Positions 43,338 through 54,024 of a stretch of DNA of 64,000 bases are shown here, piece after piece. The stretch is from Schauerella fraxinea. Lineage in GTDB: Bacteria; Pseudomonadota; Gammaproteobacteria; Burkholderiales; Burkholderiaceae_B. The stretch lies in contig JAVDKL010000001.1 of the NCBI GenBank assembly GCA_030849965.1, positions 1,470,554 through 1,534,553 of the forward strand. Reading direction: 5' to 3'. The translations under genes were made by a program, and so were the position numbers. Under the pieces are notes generated by a model that was given only the letters and a program-made list of their open reading frames with translations, was not told where the DNA came from and did no database searches. Within the stretch, counting starts at the first letter, position 1. The number at the start of each line of letters is the position of its first letter.

Positions 43338-45683
43338 ATGACCCTCCCGCACACTGCCGCCGCGCGCGGCTGCCCCGTTGCCCACGGCGCCCTCTCCGAT
43401 CAACGCTCGCCCACCGGTTGCCCCGTCAGCCAGCGCGCGGCCGACTTCGATCCGTTCGAAGAAGGCTATCAACAGGATCCGCCGGAGTACGTCAAATGGG
43501 CGCGTGAACAGGAGCCGGTGTTCTACAGCCCCAAATTGGGCTACTGGGTGGTCACGCGGTACGCCGATATCAAAGCGATCTTCCGCGACAACATCACGTT
43601 CAGCCCATCGAATGCGCTGGAAAAAATCACCCCCACGGGCGACGAAGCCAACGCCGTGCTGGCCAGTTATGGCTATGCCATGAACCGCACGCTGGTCAAT
43701 GAGGACGAGCCGGCCCATATGCCGCGCCGGCGCGCGCTGATGGATCCGTTTACGCCCGAGGAACTCAAGCACCACGAACCGCTCGTGCGGCGGTTGGCGC
43801 GCGAATATGTCGACCGGTTCATCGACGACGGGCGCGCCGATCTCGTCGATCAGATGCTATGGGAGGTGCCGCTCACGGTGGCACTGCATTTTCTTGGCGT
43901 GCCCGAAGAAGATATGGACACGCTGCGCAAATACTCGATCGCCCATACCGTCAATACCTGGGGCCGTCCCAAGCCTGAAGAACAGGTCGCTGTGGCGCAT
44001 GCCGTGGGCAACTTCTGGCAGTTCGCCGGCAAGGTGCTCGAGAAGATGCGGCAGAACCCGGACGGCGCCGGTTGGATGCAGTACGGCATTCGCAAGCAGC
44101 AGCAACAACCCGACGTCGTGACCGACTCCTACCTGCACTCCATGATGATGGCAGGGATCGTGGCGGCCCACGAAACCACGGCCAATGCCACGGCGAACGC
44201 GATGAAACTGCTGCTGCAGCATCCCGACGTATGGCGCGAGGTGTGCGACGACCCCAGCCTCATTCCAAACGCCGTGGAAGAATGCCTGCGGCACAACGGC
44301 TCGGTGGCAGCCTGGCGCCGACTGGCCACGCGCGACGTGACGATCGATGGCGTGGATATCCCGGCAGGTGCCAAACTGCTCATCGTGACCTCATCGGCCA
44401 ACCACGACGACCGCCATTTCGAGGGCGGCGATCTGTTCGACATTCGCCGCGACAACGCCAGCGATCATCTCACCTTCGGCTACGGCTCGCATCAGTGCAT
44501 GGGCAAAAATCTCGCGCGCATGGAAATGCAGATTTTTCTTGAAGAATTCACGCGCCGGCTGCCGCACATGCGGCTCGCCGAACAACACTTTTCGTATGTG
44601 CCCAACACGTCGTTTCGCGGTCCGGAGCATGTCTGGGTCGAATGGGATCCCACGAAAAACCCTGAGCGTCGCGACGCGCGCGTGCTGCTGTCGCAAACGC
44701 CTGTGCGTATCGGTGAGCCGTCCAAACACGCCATCACGCGCCCCGTCGTGGTCGAGGGCGTCACGCCGGTCGCCGACGGCATCGTCAAGCTGCGCCTGGT
44801 CGCCCCCGACGGGCGCGCACTACCCCGCTGGACGCCCGGTTCGCATATCGACATCGAATGCGGCACCAGCGATATCAGCCGCCAATACTCGCTGTGCGGT
44901 GATCCTGAAGACACCAGCGCCTACGAGATCGCCGTCTTGCGCGAACCCACCAGCCGCGGCGGCTCCGCCTGGGTGCACGGCAGCTTGCGCGCGGGCGACC
45001 GTCTCAGGATTCGCGGGCCGCGCAATCACTTTCGTCTGGATGAAAATGCCGACAAGGTCATCCTCATTGCGGGCGGCATCGGCATCACGCCGATCAGCGC
45101 CATGGCGCTGCGCGCCCGCGCCCTCGGCATCGACTACACCGTGCACTACAGCGGCCGCCGCCGCGCCACCATGGCGTTCGTGCCCGAACTCACCGCCCTG
45201 CACGGCGATCGCCTGCATGTGTATGCGCAAGACGAGGGCCGCCGCAACGATCTGGCCACCCTGCTCGCCCACCCGCAACCCGGCACCCAGGTTTACGCCT
45301 GCGGCCCGCAGCGCATGCTCCACGCACTGGCCGACCACTGCGCCACCTGGCCGGCCGACGCCTTGCGGGTCGAACATTTCGAATCCACCTTGGGCACGCT
45401 CGACCCCGCCCGCGAGCACGCGTTCGAGGTCGAACTGAAAGACTCCGGCATTGTCGTGACGGTACCGCCGGATCAAACCCTGCTGACCGCGCTGCGTGCG
45501 GCCAACGTCGACATTCAAAGCGATTGCGAAGAAGGCTTATGCGGATCGTGCGAAGTGCGGGTGCTGGCGGGGCGCGTCGATCATCGCGATGTGGTGCTTA
45601 CTCGCGCCGAACGCGCGGCCGACACCAAAATGATGACCTGCTGCTCTCGGGCATGTGACGGCCGGCTGGTGATCGAACTGTAG
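43338..45683 (+). CDS. Self-sufficient cytochrome P450 fused to phthalate-dioxygenase-type reductase (CYP116B-like)
   Basis: A 781-residue fusion carrying its own electron chain. The P450 domain (about 40-450) has the I-helix GIVAAHETTAN (273-283) and the heme-ligand loop TFGYGSHQCMGKNLAR with Cys387. An FMN/NAD(P)H reductase (about 465-690; RQYSLCGDPED, ILIAGGIGITPISAM, YACGPQRML) and a plant-type 2Fe-2S domain follow (Cys730, 735, 738 and one of 768/769). This is the CYP116B (P450-RhF) architecture, which oxidises aromatics and other small molecules. An in-frame upstream extension from 43251 looks non-coding. Confidence 0.95.
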   Translation: MTLPHTAAARGCPVAHGALSDQRSPTGCPVSQRAADFDPFEEGYQQDPPEYVKWAREQEPVFYSPKLGYWVVTRYADIKAIFRDNITFSPSNALEKITPTGDEANAVLASYGYAMNRTLVNEDEPAHMPRRRALMDPFTPEELKHHEPLVRRLAREYVDRFIDDGRADLVDQMLWEVPLTVALHFLGVPEEDMDTLRKYSIAHTVNTWGRPKPEEQVAVAHAVGNFWQFAGKVLEKMRQNPDGAGWMQYGIRKQQQQPDVVTDSYLHSMMMAGIVAAHETTANATANAMKLLLQHPDVWREVCDDPSLIPNAVEECLRHNGSVAAWRRLATRDVTIDGVDIPAGAKLLIVTSSANHDDRHFEGGDLFDIRRDNASDHLTFGYGSHQCMGKNLARMEMQIFLEEFTRRLPHMRLAEQHFSYVPNTSFRGPEHVWVEWDPTKNPERRDARVLLSQTPVRIGEPSKHAITRPVVVEGVTPVADGIVKLRLVAPDGRALPRWTPGSHIDIECGTSDISRQYSLCGDPEDTSAYEIAVLREPTSRGGSAWVHGSLRAGDRLRIRGPRNHFRLDENADKVILIAGGIGITPISAMALRARALGIDYTVHYSGRRRATMAFVPELTALHGDRLHVYAQDEGRRNDLATLLAHPQPGTQVYACGPQRMLHALADHCATWPADALRVEHFESTLGTLDPAREHAFEVELKDSGIVVTVPPDQTLLTALRAANVDIQSDCEEGLCGSCEVRVLAGRVDHRDVVLTRAERAADTKMMTCCSRACDGRLVIEL

Positions 45684-45771
45684 GAAACAGGCGGCCCACA
45701 CGGGCGGGCAATAAACCGGCGGGCACGCTAAACTCAACGGTTGATCCATCACCGCAAAAAAGCCCGTTTCA

Positions 45772-48438
45772 ATGCAGGAATCCAAGGCCCCGCGCGCCGA
45801 TTCGTCCCGCCCGCCCGCCAGCGCTCCCGGTCATACGCCCATGATGCAGCAATACCTCCGGCTGAAAGAAGAAGCCGGCCCGCTGCTGCTCTTCTATCGC
45901 ATGGGCGATTTTTATGAAATGTTTTACGAGGATGCCGAGCGCGGTGCGCGTCTGCTCAACCTCACGCTGACCAAGCGCGGCGCCAGCAACGGCTCGCCGA
46001 TTCCCATGGCCGGCTTGCCGGTGCACGCCATGGAGCAATACCTGGCGCGCCTGGTGGCGGCCGGCGAATCGGTCGCCATCTGCGAGCAGATCGGCGATCC
46101 GGCATTGTCCAAGGGCCCCGTCGAACGCCGCATCGTGCGCATCGTCACGCCCGGCACCCTCACCGACGATGCCCTGCTGCCGCCCAAAGCAGACCGCGCC
46201 GTGGCCGCCGTTCATGTCGGCAAGAACGGCCGTCAACCGCGCGCCGGCCTGGCATGGCTCAATCTGGCCAGCGGCGAGTTTCGTCTTACCGAATGCGCGT
46301 TGGATCAGATCGAATCCGAGCTGCATCGCATTGCACCCGCCGAGCTCATCTGCGCCGACCGCACCCAGTTGACGTTCGTTTTCGAGGGCGCCCGCGCCCG
46401 CGTGCCCGATTGGCACTTCGAACATGACGGTGCCTTGCGCCATCTCACCGCGCACTTCAAGACCGATGCGCTGAGCGGGTTCGATGTGGACGACATGCCG
46501 GTCGCCGTGTGTGCCGCAGGTGCCCTGCTGCGCTACGCGTCGCGCACGCAATCGGATACGCTGCCGCACGTGCAAACGCTCACGGCCGAGCGTCCCGGTC
46601 AGTATGTGCTGATGGATCCGGTCACGCGCCGCAATCTCGAGCTCACGCAAACGCTGTCGGGCGAAGACGCGCCGTCGCTTTTTTCCATTCTCGACGACTG
46701 CCGCACGCCGATGGGCAGCCGGCTTTTGCGCCGGTGGCTGCATCACCCATTGCGCGATAACGCGCCGGTGCAGGATCGGCAGGATGCGCTGGGTCTCTTG
46801 CTCTCATCGGAAATCGATGGCGACGTGCTGCATCGCCAGCCCGCCATCGACACCCTGCGCCGTCTGCTCGACGTGTTTCCCGATATCGAGCGGATCGCTA
46901 CCCGGCTGGCGCTGCGCTCGGTGCGGCCGCGCGAGCTGGCCAGCCTGCAGCAAGCGCTGGTGGCGTTGCCCACCTTGTGCGGCCATCTCGCCAAACTGGC
47001 GCTCACGCCGCATCTGCGCGATCTGGCGGCACACCTGTCGCCCGACACCGCGCTGGCCGAATTTCTGAGTCGCGCCATTCAACCCGAACCGGCTGCCGTC
47101 ATCCGCGATGGGGGCGTGATCGCAACGGGTTTCGACAGCGACCTCGACGAGCTGCGCACCCTGGCCACCGATGGCGGCGCGTTCCTGATGGAACTCGAGA
47201 CCCGCGAACGCGAACGCACGGGCATCAACAACCTGCGCGTCGAATTCAATCGGGTGCATGGTTTCTACATTGAAGTCACGCGCGGCCAGGCCGACAAGGT
47301 GCCGGAAGATTACCGCCGCCGCCAGACGCTCAAGAACGCCGAGCGCTACATCACACCGGAACTCAAGAAGTGGGAAGACCGGGTGCTGTCGGCGCAAGAC
47401 CGCGCGCTTGCTCGCGAAAAATGGCTGTTCGAACAAGTACTTGACACGCTGGCCCAGTACGTCACCCCGCTCTCGCGCGCCGCTGCGGCCCTGGCCGAAC
47501 TGGATGCGTTGATGTCGCTGGCATGCCATGCCCAACAGCACGGCTGGACGGCGCCCGAACTCAGCGAAGGCGCCGAGATCGATATCGAGCAGGGCCGCCA
47601 TCCGGTCGTCGAGCGCGCCATCGAACGCTTTACGCCCAACAGCAGCCGCCTGGACGGCACGCGCCGCATGCTGCTCATCACCGGCCCCAATATGGGCGGT
47701 AAATCGACGTATATGCGCCAGGTGGCGCTGATCGTGCTGCTCGCGCGCATCGGCAGTTTCGTGCCCGCCACGCGCGCCCGCATCGGCCGCATCGATCGCA
47801 TCTTTACACGTATTGGTGCCGCCGACGATCTGGCCGGTGGCCGATCGACGTTCATGATGGAAATGACCGAAGCCGCCGCGATCCTCGCCTCCAGCACGCC
47901 CAACAGCCTGGTGCTGATGGACGAAATCGGTCGTGGCACGTCCACGTACGACGGTTTGGCGCTGGCCTGGGCGATCGCCCATCGGCTGATCACGCACAAC
48001 GGCGCGCTCACGCTCTTCGCCACGCATTATTTCGAGCTCACCCGCATGCCGGCCGAACAGGCGACGGCCGCCAACGTGCACCTGGCGGCCGCCGAAGCGG
48101 CCACGGGCATCGTCTTTTTGCACGAGGTGCGCGATGGGCCAGCGAGCCGCAGTTACGGGATTCAAGTGGCGCAACGCGCCGGCGTGCCCGCCGCAGTGAT
48201 TCGTCATGCCACGCGCGAACTCGAACGTCTCGAAACCCAGGGCGCGCCCACGCCGCAGTTGGGCCTGTTTGCCGCCCCCGGCGAAGCCGATGCGCGCGCG
48301 GCCGAAATCGAATCGCTCGAACGTGCCGCTGCCGATGGCGACGCCCTGAGACTGGCCGTGGCCGCGATCGATCCCGACAGCCTCACGCCGCGCGAAGCGC
48401 TCGACGCCCTCTATCAACTCAAGCACAGCCACCCATGA
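45772..48438 (+). CDS. mutS: DNA mismatch repair protein MutS
   Basis: Recognises mismatches and starts methyl-independent or nick-directed repair with MutL. The 888-residue protein has the mismatch-binding Phe-x-Glu in [20 protein letters not shown], the clamp and lever regions, Walker [15 protein letters not shown] near residue 640, and [19 protein letters not shown] near 717. An in-frame ATG at 45841 (MMQQYLRLK) would remove a Pro/Ser-rich leader of 23 residues. roxA follows with an ATGA overlap. Confidence 0.97.
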   Translation: MQESKAPRADSSRPPASAPGHTPMMQQYLRLKEEAGPLLLFYRMGDFYEMFYEDAERGARLLNLTLTKRGASNGSPIPMAGLPVHAMEQYLARLVAAGESVAICEQIGDPALSKGPVERRIVRIVTPGTLTDDALLPPKADRAVAAVHVGKNGRQPRAGLAWLNLASGEFRLTECALDQIESELHRIAPAELICADRTQLTFVFEGARARVPDWHFEHDGALRHLTAHFKTDALSGFDVDDMPVAVCAAGALLRYASRTQSDTLPHVQTLTAERPGQYVLMDPVTRRNLELTQTLSGEDAPSLFSILDDCRTPMGSRLLRRWLHHPLRDNAPVQDRQDALGLLLSSEIDGDVLHRQPAIDTLRRLLDVFPDIERIATRLALRSVRPRELASLQQALVALPTLCGHLAKLALTPHLRDLAAHLSPDTALAEFLSRAIQPEPAAVIRDGGVIATGFDSDLDELRTLATDGGAFLMELETRERERTGINNLRVEFNRVHGFYIEVTRGQADKVPEDYRRRQTLKNAERYITPELKKWEDRVLSAQDRALAREKWLFEQVLDTLAQYVTPLSRAAAALAELDALMSLACHAQQHGWTAPELSEGAEIDIEQGRHPVVERAIERFTPNSSRLDGTRRMLLITGPNMGGKSTYMRQVALIVLLARIGSFVPATRARIGRIDRIFTRIGAADDLAGGRSTFMMEMTEAAAILASSTPNSLVLMDEIGRGTSTYDGLALAWAIAHRLITHNGALTLFATHYFELTRMPAEQATAANVHLAAAEAATGIVFLHEVRDGPASRSYGIQVAQRAGVPAAVIRHATRELERLETQGAPTPQLGLFAAPGEADARAAEIESLERAAADGDALRLAVAAIDPDSLTPREALDALYQLKHSHP

Positions 48439-49619
48439 CCCGCGATCGCCAGCTCCCGCCACTCGGCGACATCACGCCCGAGGTTTTCATGCGTCAGTAT
48501 TGGCAGCGCAAACCGCTGCTCATACGCCAGGCGTTTCCAGCGTTCAAGCCGCCGATCAGTATTGCGGGGGTCAAGAAACTGGCGAAATCCGACGAGGCCG
48601 AGTCGCGTCTGATCTCGCGTGAGGGCGACGAATGGCAAATGGAAAGCGGCCCGTTCGGATCGCTGCCCAAGCGCACCGATCCCGACTGGACGCTGCTCGT
48701 GCAGAGCGTCGATCTGCATGACGATGCCGTGGCTGATCTGCGCGATGCGTTTCGCTTCATTCCGGATGCGCGCCTGGACGATCTGATGATCAGCATCGCT
48801 GGCGTGGGCGGCGGTGTGGGCGCGCACTTCGACAGCTACGATGTGTTCCTGCTGCAAGCCGTGGGCACGCGCCACTGGCGCATCGGCCAACAAAAAGACT
48901 TGTCGCTGAAACCCGGTTTGCCGTTGAAGATTCTCAAGGATTTTCAGCCCGAGGAAGAATTCACGCTTGAACCCGGCGACATGCTGTATCTGCCGCCGCA
49001 CGTGGCGCACGATGGCATTGCCCTGAATGAATGCATGACGATTTCGGTGGGATTTCGAGCCCCCACCACGGCGTTCCTCGCGCAAGGCATGCTTGAAGCG
49101 GCCGCGGATCAGATTCGCGCACGCGCCGGGATGGGCGCCGGTCCCTTCGGCGAGCCGCCGTTGCCCGGGCCCGCACTGGCCGGCCGCTACCAGGATCCCG
49201 GCGAAAAGCCGGCTACGCAACCCGCACGCATTCCCGACAAGCTGATCGACGCCAGTCTCAAGGCCGTCAGTGCCGTGGCATTCGACACCACGCTCGCCAC
49301 ACGCTTTCTGGGCTGTTGGCTGACCGAGCCCGGCCCATCGACTCAATTCGACAACCCCAGCGATGATGCACCGGACCTGACCGTGGAGTGGCCCACGGGT
49401 GCTACCTTCAAGCTCGACCGGCGCACCCGCATGCTGCATCGCGATGGCAATCTCTTCATCAATGGCGAAGTCGTGCCCGGCAAGCCCTCCGACTTTCTGG
49501 TGGCCTTGGCCGATGCGCGGCAATTGGAAGTACCAAATGTAAAGGAGGCGCGCCTCACGCCAACCGCACGGCAGCTTCTGGACAACTGGGTGCAGGACGG
49601 CTGGCTACTTATTGAGTAA
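48435..49619 (+). CDS. roxA: Ribosomal protein uL16 arginine hydroxylase (RoxA/YcfD-like)
   Basis: A 394-residue JmjC-type Fe(II)/2-oxoglutarate oxygenase of the family that hydroxylates an Arg of ribosomal protein L16. The cupin tract [20 protein letters not shown] carries the His-x-Asp of the metal site, and the distal His is in [10 protein letters not shown]. The C-terminal winged-helix part ends near residue 390. Coupled to mutS by a four-base overlap, an order shared by many Burkholderiales. Confidence 0.88.
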   Translation: MTRDRQLPPLGDITPEVFMRQYWQRKPLLIRQAFPAFKPPISIAGVKKLAKSDEAESRLISREGDEWQMESGPFGSLPKRTDPDWTLLVQSVDLHDDAVADLRDAFRFIPDARLDDLMISIAGVGGGVGAHFDSYDVFLLQAVGTRHWRIGQQKDLSLKPGLPLKILKDFQPEEEFTLEPGDMLYLPPHVAHDGIALNECMTISVGFRAPTTAFLAQGMLEAAADQIRARAGMGAGPFGEPPLPGPALAGRYQDPGEKPATQPARIPDKLIDASLKAVSAVAFDTTLATRFLGCWLTEPGPSTQFDNPSDDAPDLTVEWPTGATFKLDRRTRMLHRDGNLFINGEVVPGKPSDFLVALADARQLEVPNVKEARLTPTARQLLDNWVQDGWLLIE

Positions 49620-49794
49620 GTAGTTCCCTGCATAGACACATCCCGTCAGTTCTGACACTGCTGTGTTAAGACTGTTTCCTTTGGGACGCGAAGGCTTTAA
49701 TTTTCATACGGAACCAATGCTGCGATTCGGGTAGTCTGTGTCATCGCTTCAACGCGAAGCACGCAATTTTCGTTTTTACAAGAGGAGCTACCCT

Positions 49795-50016
49795 ATGTTG
49801 AGCAAAACATTGATCGCCGCTTCGGTCGTGGCATTTGCCCTGACCGCCTGCAAGAAGGCTGACGAACCCGCAGCCCCGCCCGCAACGCCCACGCCCTCCA
49901 CGGCACCGGCAACGCCTACGGCACCGTCGACTGGCGGCACGATGGGCGGCACCACCACGCCCGCTACCCCTGCCGCTCCCGGCACGGGCACCACGGGCAC
50001 CGGCACCGCGCGTTAA
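49795..50016 (+). CDS. Small Thr/Pro/Ala-rich lipoprotein
   Basis: A 73-residue protein. The lipoprotein signal MLSKTLIAASVVAFALTAC has lipobox LTAC; a lysine-rich KKADEP start and then a low-complexity tail of TPSTAPATPTAP and GTGTTGTGT type follow. AGAGGAG precedes the ATG. The 175 bases between roxA and this gene hold its promoter region without a clear consensus. The function of such mini-lipoproteins is unknown; the tail looks disordered. Confidence 0.75.
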   Translation: MLSKTLIAASVVAFALTACKKADEPAAPPATPTPSTAPATPTAPSTGGTMGGTTTPATPAAPGTGTTGTGTAR

Positions 50017-50056
50017 TTTCGCGGCATGCCAGAGCGCATCTTTGTATGCGCTCGAT

Positions 50057-50093
50057 AACGGTCCAGCAACGCTTCGGCGGCTGGGCCGTTTTT
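50057..50093 (+). terminator. Terminator after the small lipoprotein
   Basis: ACGGTCCAGC and GCTGGGCCGT pair around an AACGCTTCGGCG loop, followed by TTTTTC. It lies 40 bases after the stop codon. Confidence 0.8.
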
Positions 50094-50298
50094 CATTGGA
50101 CTCGACAAGCGGCACACTGTTTCATCGGCCCGAGAAGATCGCGCAAGCGCCGATGAGTATCGCTACAAACGCTGATGGTGGCAGCCAGCCTCGTTTTTTC
50201 AAGCGCGGGGTTTGAGATACACCTACAAGGTTTAAAGACGTCCACGAGGTTTGAAATACACCCAACAGACGATTGCGATTGCGCGCCTAAAATAAAAA

Positions 50299-50319
50299 AA
50301 CCGACCCTCTTCAGGATCG
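50299..50319. terminator. Bidirectional terminator after bamC
   Basis: CCGACCCTCTTCAGGATCGG forms an imperfect stem-loop flanked by a run of seven A on the left (seven U for bamC transcripts) and CTTTTTG on the right. It sits about 48 bases past the bamC stop. The gap from 50094 to 50298 contains only short direct repeats (GTTTGAGATACACC and GTTTGAAATACACC). Confidence 0.8.
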
Positions 50320-50366
50320 GCTTTTTGCCGCGAGATGGAGGGCGCTGCCGCCCTGCCTGTCGCGTC

Positions 50367-51497
50367 TTACATCTTATCGCGCAGCACGCCGAGCAGGCGC
50401 TGAGCCGTCGCGCTGTTGTCACGCTGGCCATTGGGATCGAGCACGCTTACACGTGTCGTGCCGGCTTGTTCCACCAGCTTGATCCGGTACTGCGCCGCAG
50501 CGGCACGCTTGTCACCGCCAAACAGGCGGCTGAAGATGCTGGGCTGTTCGTTTTGCACGCCGGTGTCGGTGTCGACATAACGCACGAAGTACTCACCCGT
50601 CGAGCGATCGCGATCGTCCACGGCGAAGCCACCCGAATCCAGCGCGATACCGACACGACGCCAGGCCCGGTCGAACGACTCGGAAATCATCAGGCCGGTG
50701 CCGTCGGACGAAACGCCCTGCACGGTCGGCTTCTGCGGCGACTTCTCGGCCGACGCAACGATCTGCTTGGCCTGATTGACGTCAGTGCCCAGATAAACCA
50801 TCAGGCGCGCGATCATCGCGGCGTTCAGGCCGGGATCTTCAGCACCCGGCTCCCAACGCACTTGCATGCCGTCGTAACCGATGCGCTTTTCTTCCATCTG
50901 CTGATGGCTCACGTAGATCTCGGTGCGATTACCGACGCGTTCGACACGGGTGCGGAATTTCTCGCGCTGGCCGCTATCGTAGGCGCTGTCCAAAATCGTA
51001 CCCAATGCCTGGCGCAGCCAGCTCTCCGGGATCTTGGAGCGGTTTTCAGCCCAGGCCGTTTCGATCAGGCCCGACTTCGGATCGTTGGTTTGCAGCGTAA
51101 AGCCGGTATCTGTCCAGAAGTCGACGATGCGCGGGAAAAGCGCCTCGGGCGGCTGGTCGATAACGAGCCAACGCAGGTCGCCATCACGTTCGACACGCAT
51201 GCCTTCGGGCTGCACGAGGACGTTGGACGCTTTGGTGGCCGCGCCCTGCTGCATCTGCGCCTGACCTTGCTGCTGATACTCGGAGAACGTTGCCGAACCC
51301 GAAGACGGCGCGCGATAACGCGGATCGTTGGCAGCCTGCGTGAGGTCTGGGGGAATACTCAGCGGGTCGCCACGCGGCGCCGTGCTTTTGTAGTCGATGG
51401 ATTCTTCACGACCCAGCATCTGATTGATACTGCTGCAACCGCCCAGCGCAAGCAGGGCAGCCATTATGGCCGATACGCCAACATGGCGTGTATTCAT
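50367..51497 (-). CDS. bamC: Outer membrane assembly lipoprotein BamC
   Basis: A lipoprotein subunit of the BAM complex that inserts beta-barrels in the outer membrane. Lipobox LGGCSS is at about residue 20, preceded by AIMAALLA. The long N-terminal unstructured part includes SIDYKSTAPRGDPLSIPPDL, which is the region that contacts BamD. Two helix-grip domains follow (about 110-230 and 250-375). 376 residues from the ATG at 51497. It lies 20 bases after dapA, the classical dapA-bamC pair. Confidence 0.95.
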   Translation of the reverse strand: MNTRHVGVSAIMAALLALGGCSSINQMLGREESIDYKSTAPRGDPLSIPPDLTQAANDPRYRAPSSGSATFSEYQQQGQAQMQQGAATKASNVLVQPEGMRVERDGDLRWLVIDQPPEALFPRIVDFWTDTGFTLQTNDPKSGLIETAWAENRSKIPESWLRQALGTILDSAYDSGQREKFRTRVERVGNRTEIYVSHQQMEEKRIGYDGMQVRWEPGAEDPGLNAAMIARLMVYLGTDVNQAKQIVASAEKSPQKPTVQGVSSDGTGLMISESFDRAWRRVGIALDSGGFAVDDRDRSTGEYFVRYVDTDTGVQNEQPSIFSRLFGGDKRAAAAQYRIKLVEQAGTTRVSVLDPNGQRDNSATAQRLLGVLRDKM

Positions 51498-51516
51498 ACG
51501 TGTCCTCACGATTGAT

Positions 51517-52413
51517 TTACAGCAGTCCCGCGTCGCGCAACGCACCGCGCACGACGTCGTGGTTTGCCGCACTCAGCTCCGACAAGGGCAAACGATAGCC
51601 CAGAGCCGTAAGCCCCATTTCTGCAAGCGCCCATTTGACCGGGATGGGATTGGCCTCGACGAAAAGAAGCTTGTTTAGACGAGCAAGACGCCCGTTAAGT
51701 TCGCGCACGCGAGGCACATCGCCCGCAAGCGCAGCCGCACAGAGGTCGTGCATCATGCGCGGCGCCACGTTAGCCGTGACGGAAATATTGCCGCGTGCGC
51801 CCAGGAGGATCAGCGCGGCGGCAGTGGGATCGTCACCACTGAACACTTGAAAGCTTGCCGGCGCCTCGCTCAAGAGCAGCGCGCCGCGGCCGATATCGCC
51901 GGTGGCTTCCTTCACACCGATGATGCCGGGCACGTCGGACAGACGCAGCATCGTATCGTGGCTCATGTCGGCCACACTGCGGCCCGGCACGTTATACAGG
52001 ATCGTGGGCAGATCGACGGCTTCGACGATCGCCTTGAAATGACGATACAACCCTTCCTGCGTCGGACGGTTGTAATACGGCACCACCGACAAACCGGCGT
52101 GAGCGCCCACTTCTTTGGCGCGGCGCGACAGATGAATGGCTTCGACCGTAGAGTTGGCGCCCGTTCCGGCGATCACGGGGATCCGGCCGGCGGCGTGCTC
52201 GACGGCGATCCGGATCAATTCGGCATGCTCGTCGACCGACACCGTCGGCGACTCGCCCGTGGTGCCCACCACAACCAGCGCATCCGTGCCCTCTTTGACG
52301 TGCCAATCGATCAAGGCGCGATAGGCGTCCAGGTCGAGGGCGCCATCGGGCTTCATGGGAGTGACCAGAGCCACCATGCTGCCCTGGAACGTTACGCTTG
52401 CGGCGGATGCCAT
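51517..52413 (-). CDS. dapA: 4-hydroxy-tetrahydrodipicolinate synthase
   Basis: Condenses pyruvate with aspartate semialdehyde, the committed step to lysine and diaminopimelate; works downstream of LysC. A TIM barrel of 298 residues with [10 protein letters not shown], the catalytic Tyr in [11 protein letters not shown] and the Schiff-base Lys in [11 protein letters not shown]. Lysine feedback sensitivity cannot be judged. First gene of dapA-bamC. Confidence 0.97.
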   Translation of the reverse strand: MASAASVTFQGSMVALVTPMKPDGALDLDAYRALIDWHVKEGTDALVVVGTTGESPTVSVDEHAELIRIAVEHAAGRIPVIAGTGANSTVEAIHLSRRAKEVGAHAGLSVVPYYNRPTQEGLYRHFKAIVEAVDLPTILYNVPGRSVADMSHDTMLRLSDVPGIIGVKEATGDIGRGALLLSEAPASFQVFSGDDPTAAALILLGARGNISVTANVAPRMMHDLCAAALAGDVPRVRELNGRLARLNKLLFVEANPIPVKWALAEMGLTALGYRLPLSELSAANHDVVRGALRDAGLL

Positions 52414-52498
52414 AAATCAGGACTCCAGCGCCCGGCTGCGTCGTGCGCCCGGGCCCAAAAATCGTTAAAGGACGGAAAGTTTAACGGATACGCACGAA

Positions 52499-53149
52499 CT
52501 AGAGAAACCAGCCTATAAAGGCTTGCCCCAGTTCGAGCACCGGCCGCAGCAGGGTCCACAGCACCCCGGTAGCCAAAAGTACCAGCACGATCATCAAGCC
52601 GTAGGGTTCCAGGCGCGAATACTGCCATGCCCAGCGATGCGGCAACAGGCTGAATACGATGCGTCCACCATCCAGCGGCGGGATCGGAAACAGATTAAGC
52701 GCCATCAGCACCAGATTGACCTGAATCCCGGCAATGGCCATCTGCGGCCAGAAGTCCTGCAGGCTGCTCGTGTCGGACATCATCAAACGCAGCGAGATGG
52801 CCCAGATCACGGCCATCACCAGATTGGAGGCGGGCCCTGCGGCCGCCACCCACAACATATCGCGCTTGGGGCGACGCAACCGGCCGAAATCCACCGGCAC
52901 GGGCTTGGCCCAGCCAAACAGCATTCCTGCCCCGCCCAACATCTTGGAGGCGAGCAAAATCAACAGCGGCACGAGCAACGTGCCGACCGGATCGATGTGC
53001 TTGAGGGGGTTCAGCGTGATCCGTCCCGCTTGCGCGGCCGTCGGATCGCCGAACATGCGCGCCACATAACCGTGGGCGGCCTCGTGCAGCGTGATCGCGA
53101 AGATCACGGGAAGGGCATAGACCGCAATGGTCTGGACGATGTCGTTCAT
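52499..53149 (-). CDS. Site-2 protease family membrane metalloprotease (M50)
   Basis: A 216-residue membrane protein with the zinc motif HEAAHGYVAR at residues 22-31 and the second metal-ligand tract NLFPIPPLDGGRIV near 160. About five membrane helices. This is the short site-2 protease form without a PDZ domain, frequent next to YrdC-type genes in betaproteobacteria. Substrate unknown. The next gene upstream is 18 bases away. Confidence 0.9.
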   Translation of the reverse strand: MNDIVQTIAVYALPVIFAITLHEAAHGYVARMFGDPTAAQAGRITLNPLKHIDPVGTLLVPLLILLASKMLGGAGMLFGWAKPVPVDFGRLRRPKRDMLWVAAAGPASNLVMAVIWAISLRLMMSDTSSLQDFWPQMAIAGIQVNLVLMALNLFPIPPLDGGRIVFSLLPHRWAWQYSRLEPYGLMIVLVLLATGVLWTLLRPVLELGQAFIGWFL

Positions 53150-53167
53150 GCCGCGATTGTAGGGGGA

Positions 53168-53794
53168 TCAGGCCAAACCAAGTGTGGCGGGATCGCCTGC
53201 GCCCAAGCGCACGATCACGGGCGTGTCATCGACCAGATCGATCACGGTAGTGGGCGTTCGGCTGCAGGCGCCGCTATCGACGATACCGGCGAGCTGATTG
53301 CCCAACAATTGCTGAATCTCTTCGGCATCGTTGAGCGCATCGGTTTCGTTTGGCGGAATCAGCGTGGTGGACAACAGCGGCGCACCGAGCTGCTCCAGCA
53401 GGCTAAGCGTTACCGGATGACTAGGCACCCGAATACCGATCGTGCGACGTGACGGATGCGACACGCGACGCGGCACTTCCTTGGTCGCTTCGAGAATGAA
53501 CGTCCAAGGACCCGGCGTGGCTGCCTTCAACAACCGATATTGGCGGTTGTCGACCTTCGCAAAGTGCGCGATCTCGGTCAAATCCCGGCACAACAAGGTC
53601 AGATGATGACGATCGTCCAACCCACGCAGTCGGCGCAAGCCATCGGCGGCCTCGCGATCGTCCAGATGGGCGATTGCCGCATAACTGGAGTCGGTAGGCA
53701 CGGCCAGCAGTCCGCCGTTATCCAGCAGTTGCGCGGCCTGCTTCAGCAGACGGGGTTGGGGATTATCGGGGTGGACAGTGAAAATTTGAGCCAT
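53168..53794 (-). CDS. L-threonylcarbamoyladenylate synthase family protein (YciO/YrdC/Sua5)
   Basis: A 208-residue YrdC-domain protein; TsaC/Sua5 members make threonylcarbamoyl-AMP for the t6A modification of tRNA. The nucleotide site is seen in GGLLAVPTDSSYAAIAHLDD and HHLTLLCRDLTEIAHFAKVD; STTLIPPNE and IVDSGACSRTPTTVIDL follow. The tract KRHHLTLLCR and the length resemble YciO, so it may be the paralogue rather than the main TsaC. It probably forms an operon with the M50 protease. Confidence 0.85.
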   Translation of the reverse strand: MAQIFTVHPDNPQPRLLKQAAQLLDNGGLLAVPTDSSYAAIAHLDDREAADGLRRLRGLDDRHHLTLLCRDLTEIAHFAKVDNRQYRLLKAATPGPWTFILEATKEVPRRVSHPSRRTIGIRVPSHPVTLSLLEQLGAPLLSTTLIPPNETDALNDAEEIQQLLGNQLAGIVDSGACSRTPTTVIDLVDDTPVIVRLGAGDPATLGLA

Positions 53795-53876
53795 GGGGCA
53801 TGCTAACACTCAAGTTCTCAGATCGGGCAAGCTCGGGGGCTCGCCCTGGACGACCAAGCGTTACTTCTCATTGTGA

Positions 53877-53909
53877 AGAGGCGTGCGACGCAGTGCGCCG
53901 CACGCCTCT
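53877..53909. terminator. Hairpin between YrdC-family and NUDIX genes
   Basis: AGAGGCGTGCG and CGCACGCCTCT form an 11-bp perfect stem with an 11-base loop, followed by TTT on the plus strand. It lies about 87 bases beyond the NUDIX stop; as a minus-strand terminator it lacks a U-run. Confidence 0.5.
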
Positions 53910-53966
53910 TTGCACGCATCAATCACCGTTCTGCCGGAAGCGACATGCCGTCGACGCGCACAGTTG

Positions 53967-54024
53967 CACGTTCTGAAATCGCCCGGTCTTGCCCATTACA
54001 CGTTCTGAAATCGCCCGGTCTTGC
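53967..54024. repeat. Direct repeat of 26 bp at the NUDIX 3' end
   Basis: CACGTTCTGAAATCGCCCGG plus TCTTGC occurs at 53967-53992 and 53999-54024 with a 32-bp period. The period is not a multiple of three, so the duplication changed the reading frame at the end of the NUDIX gene. Confidence 0.95.
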
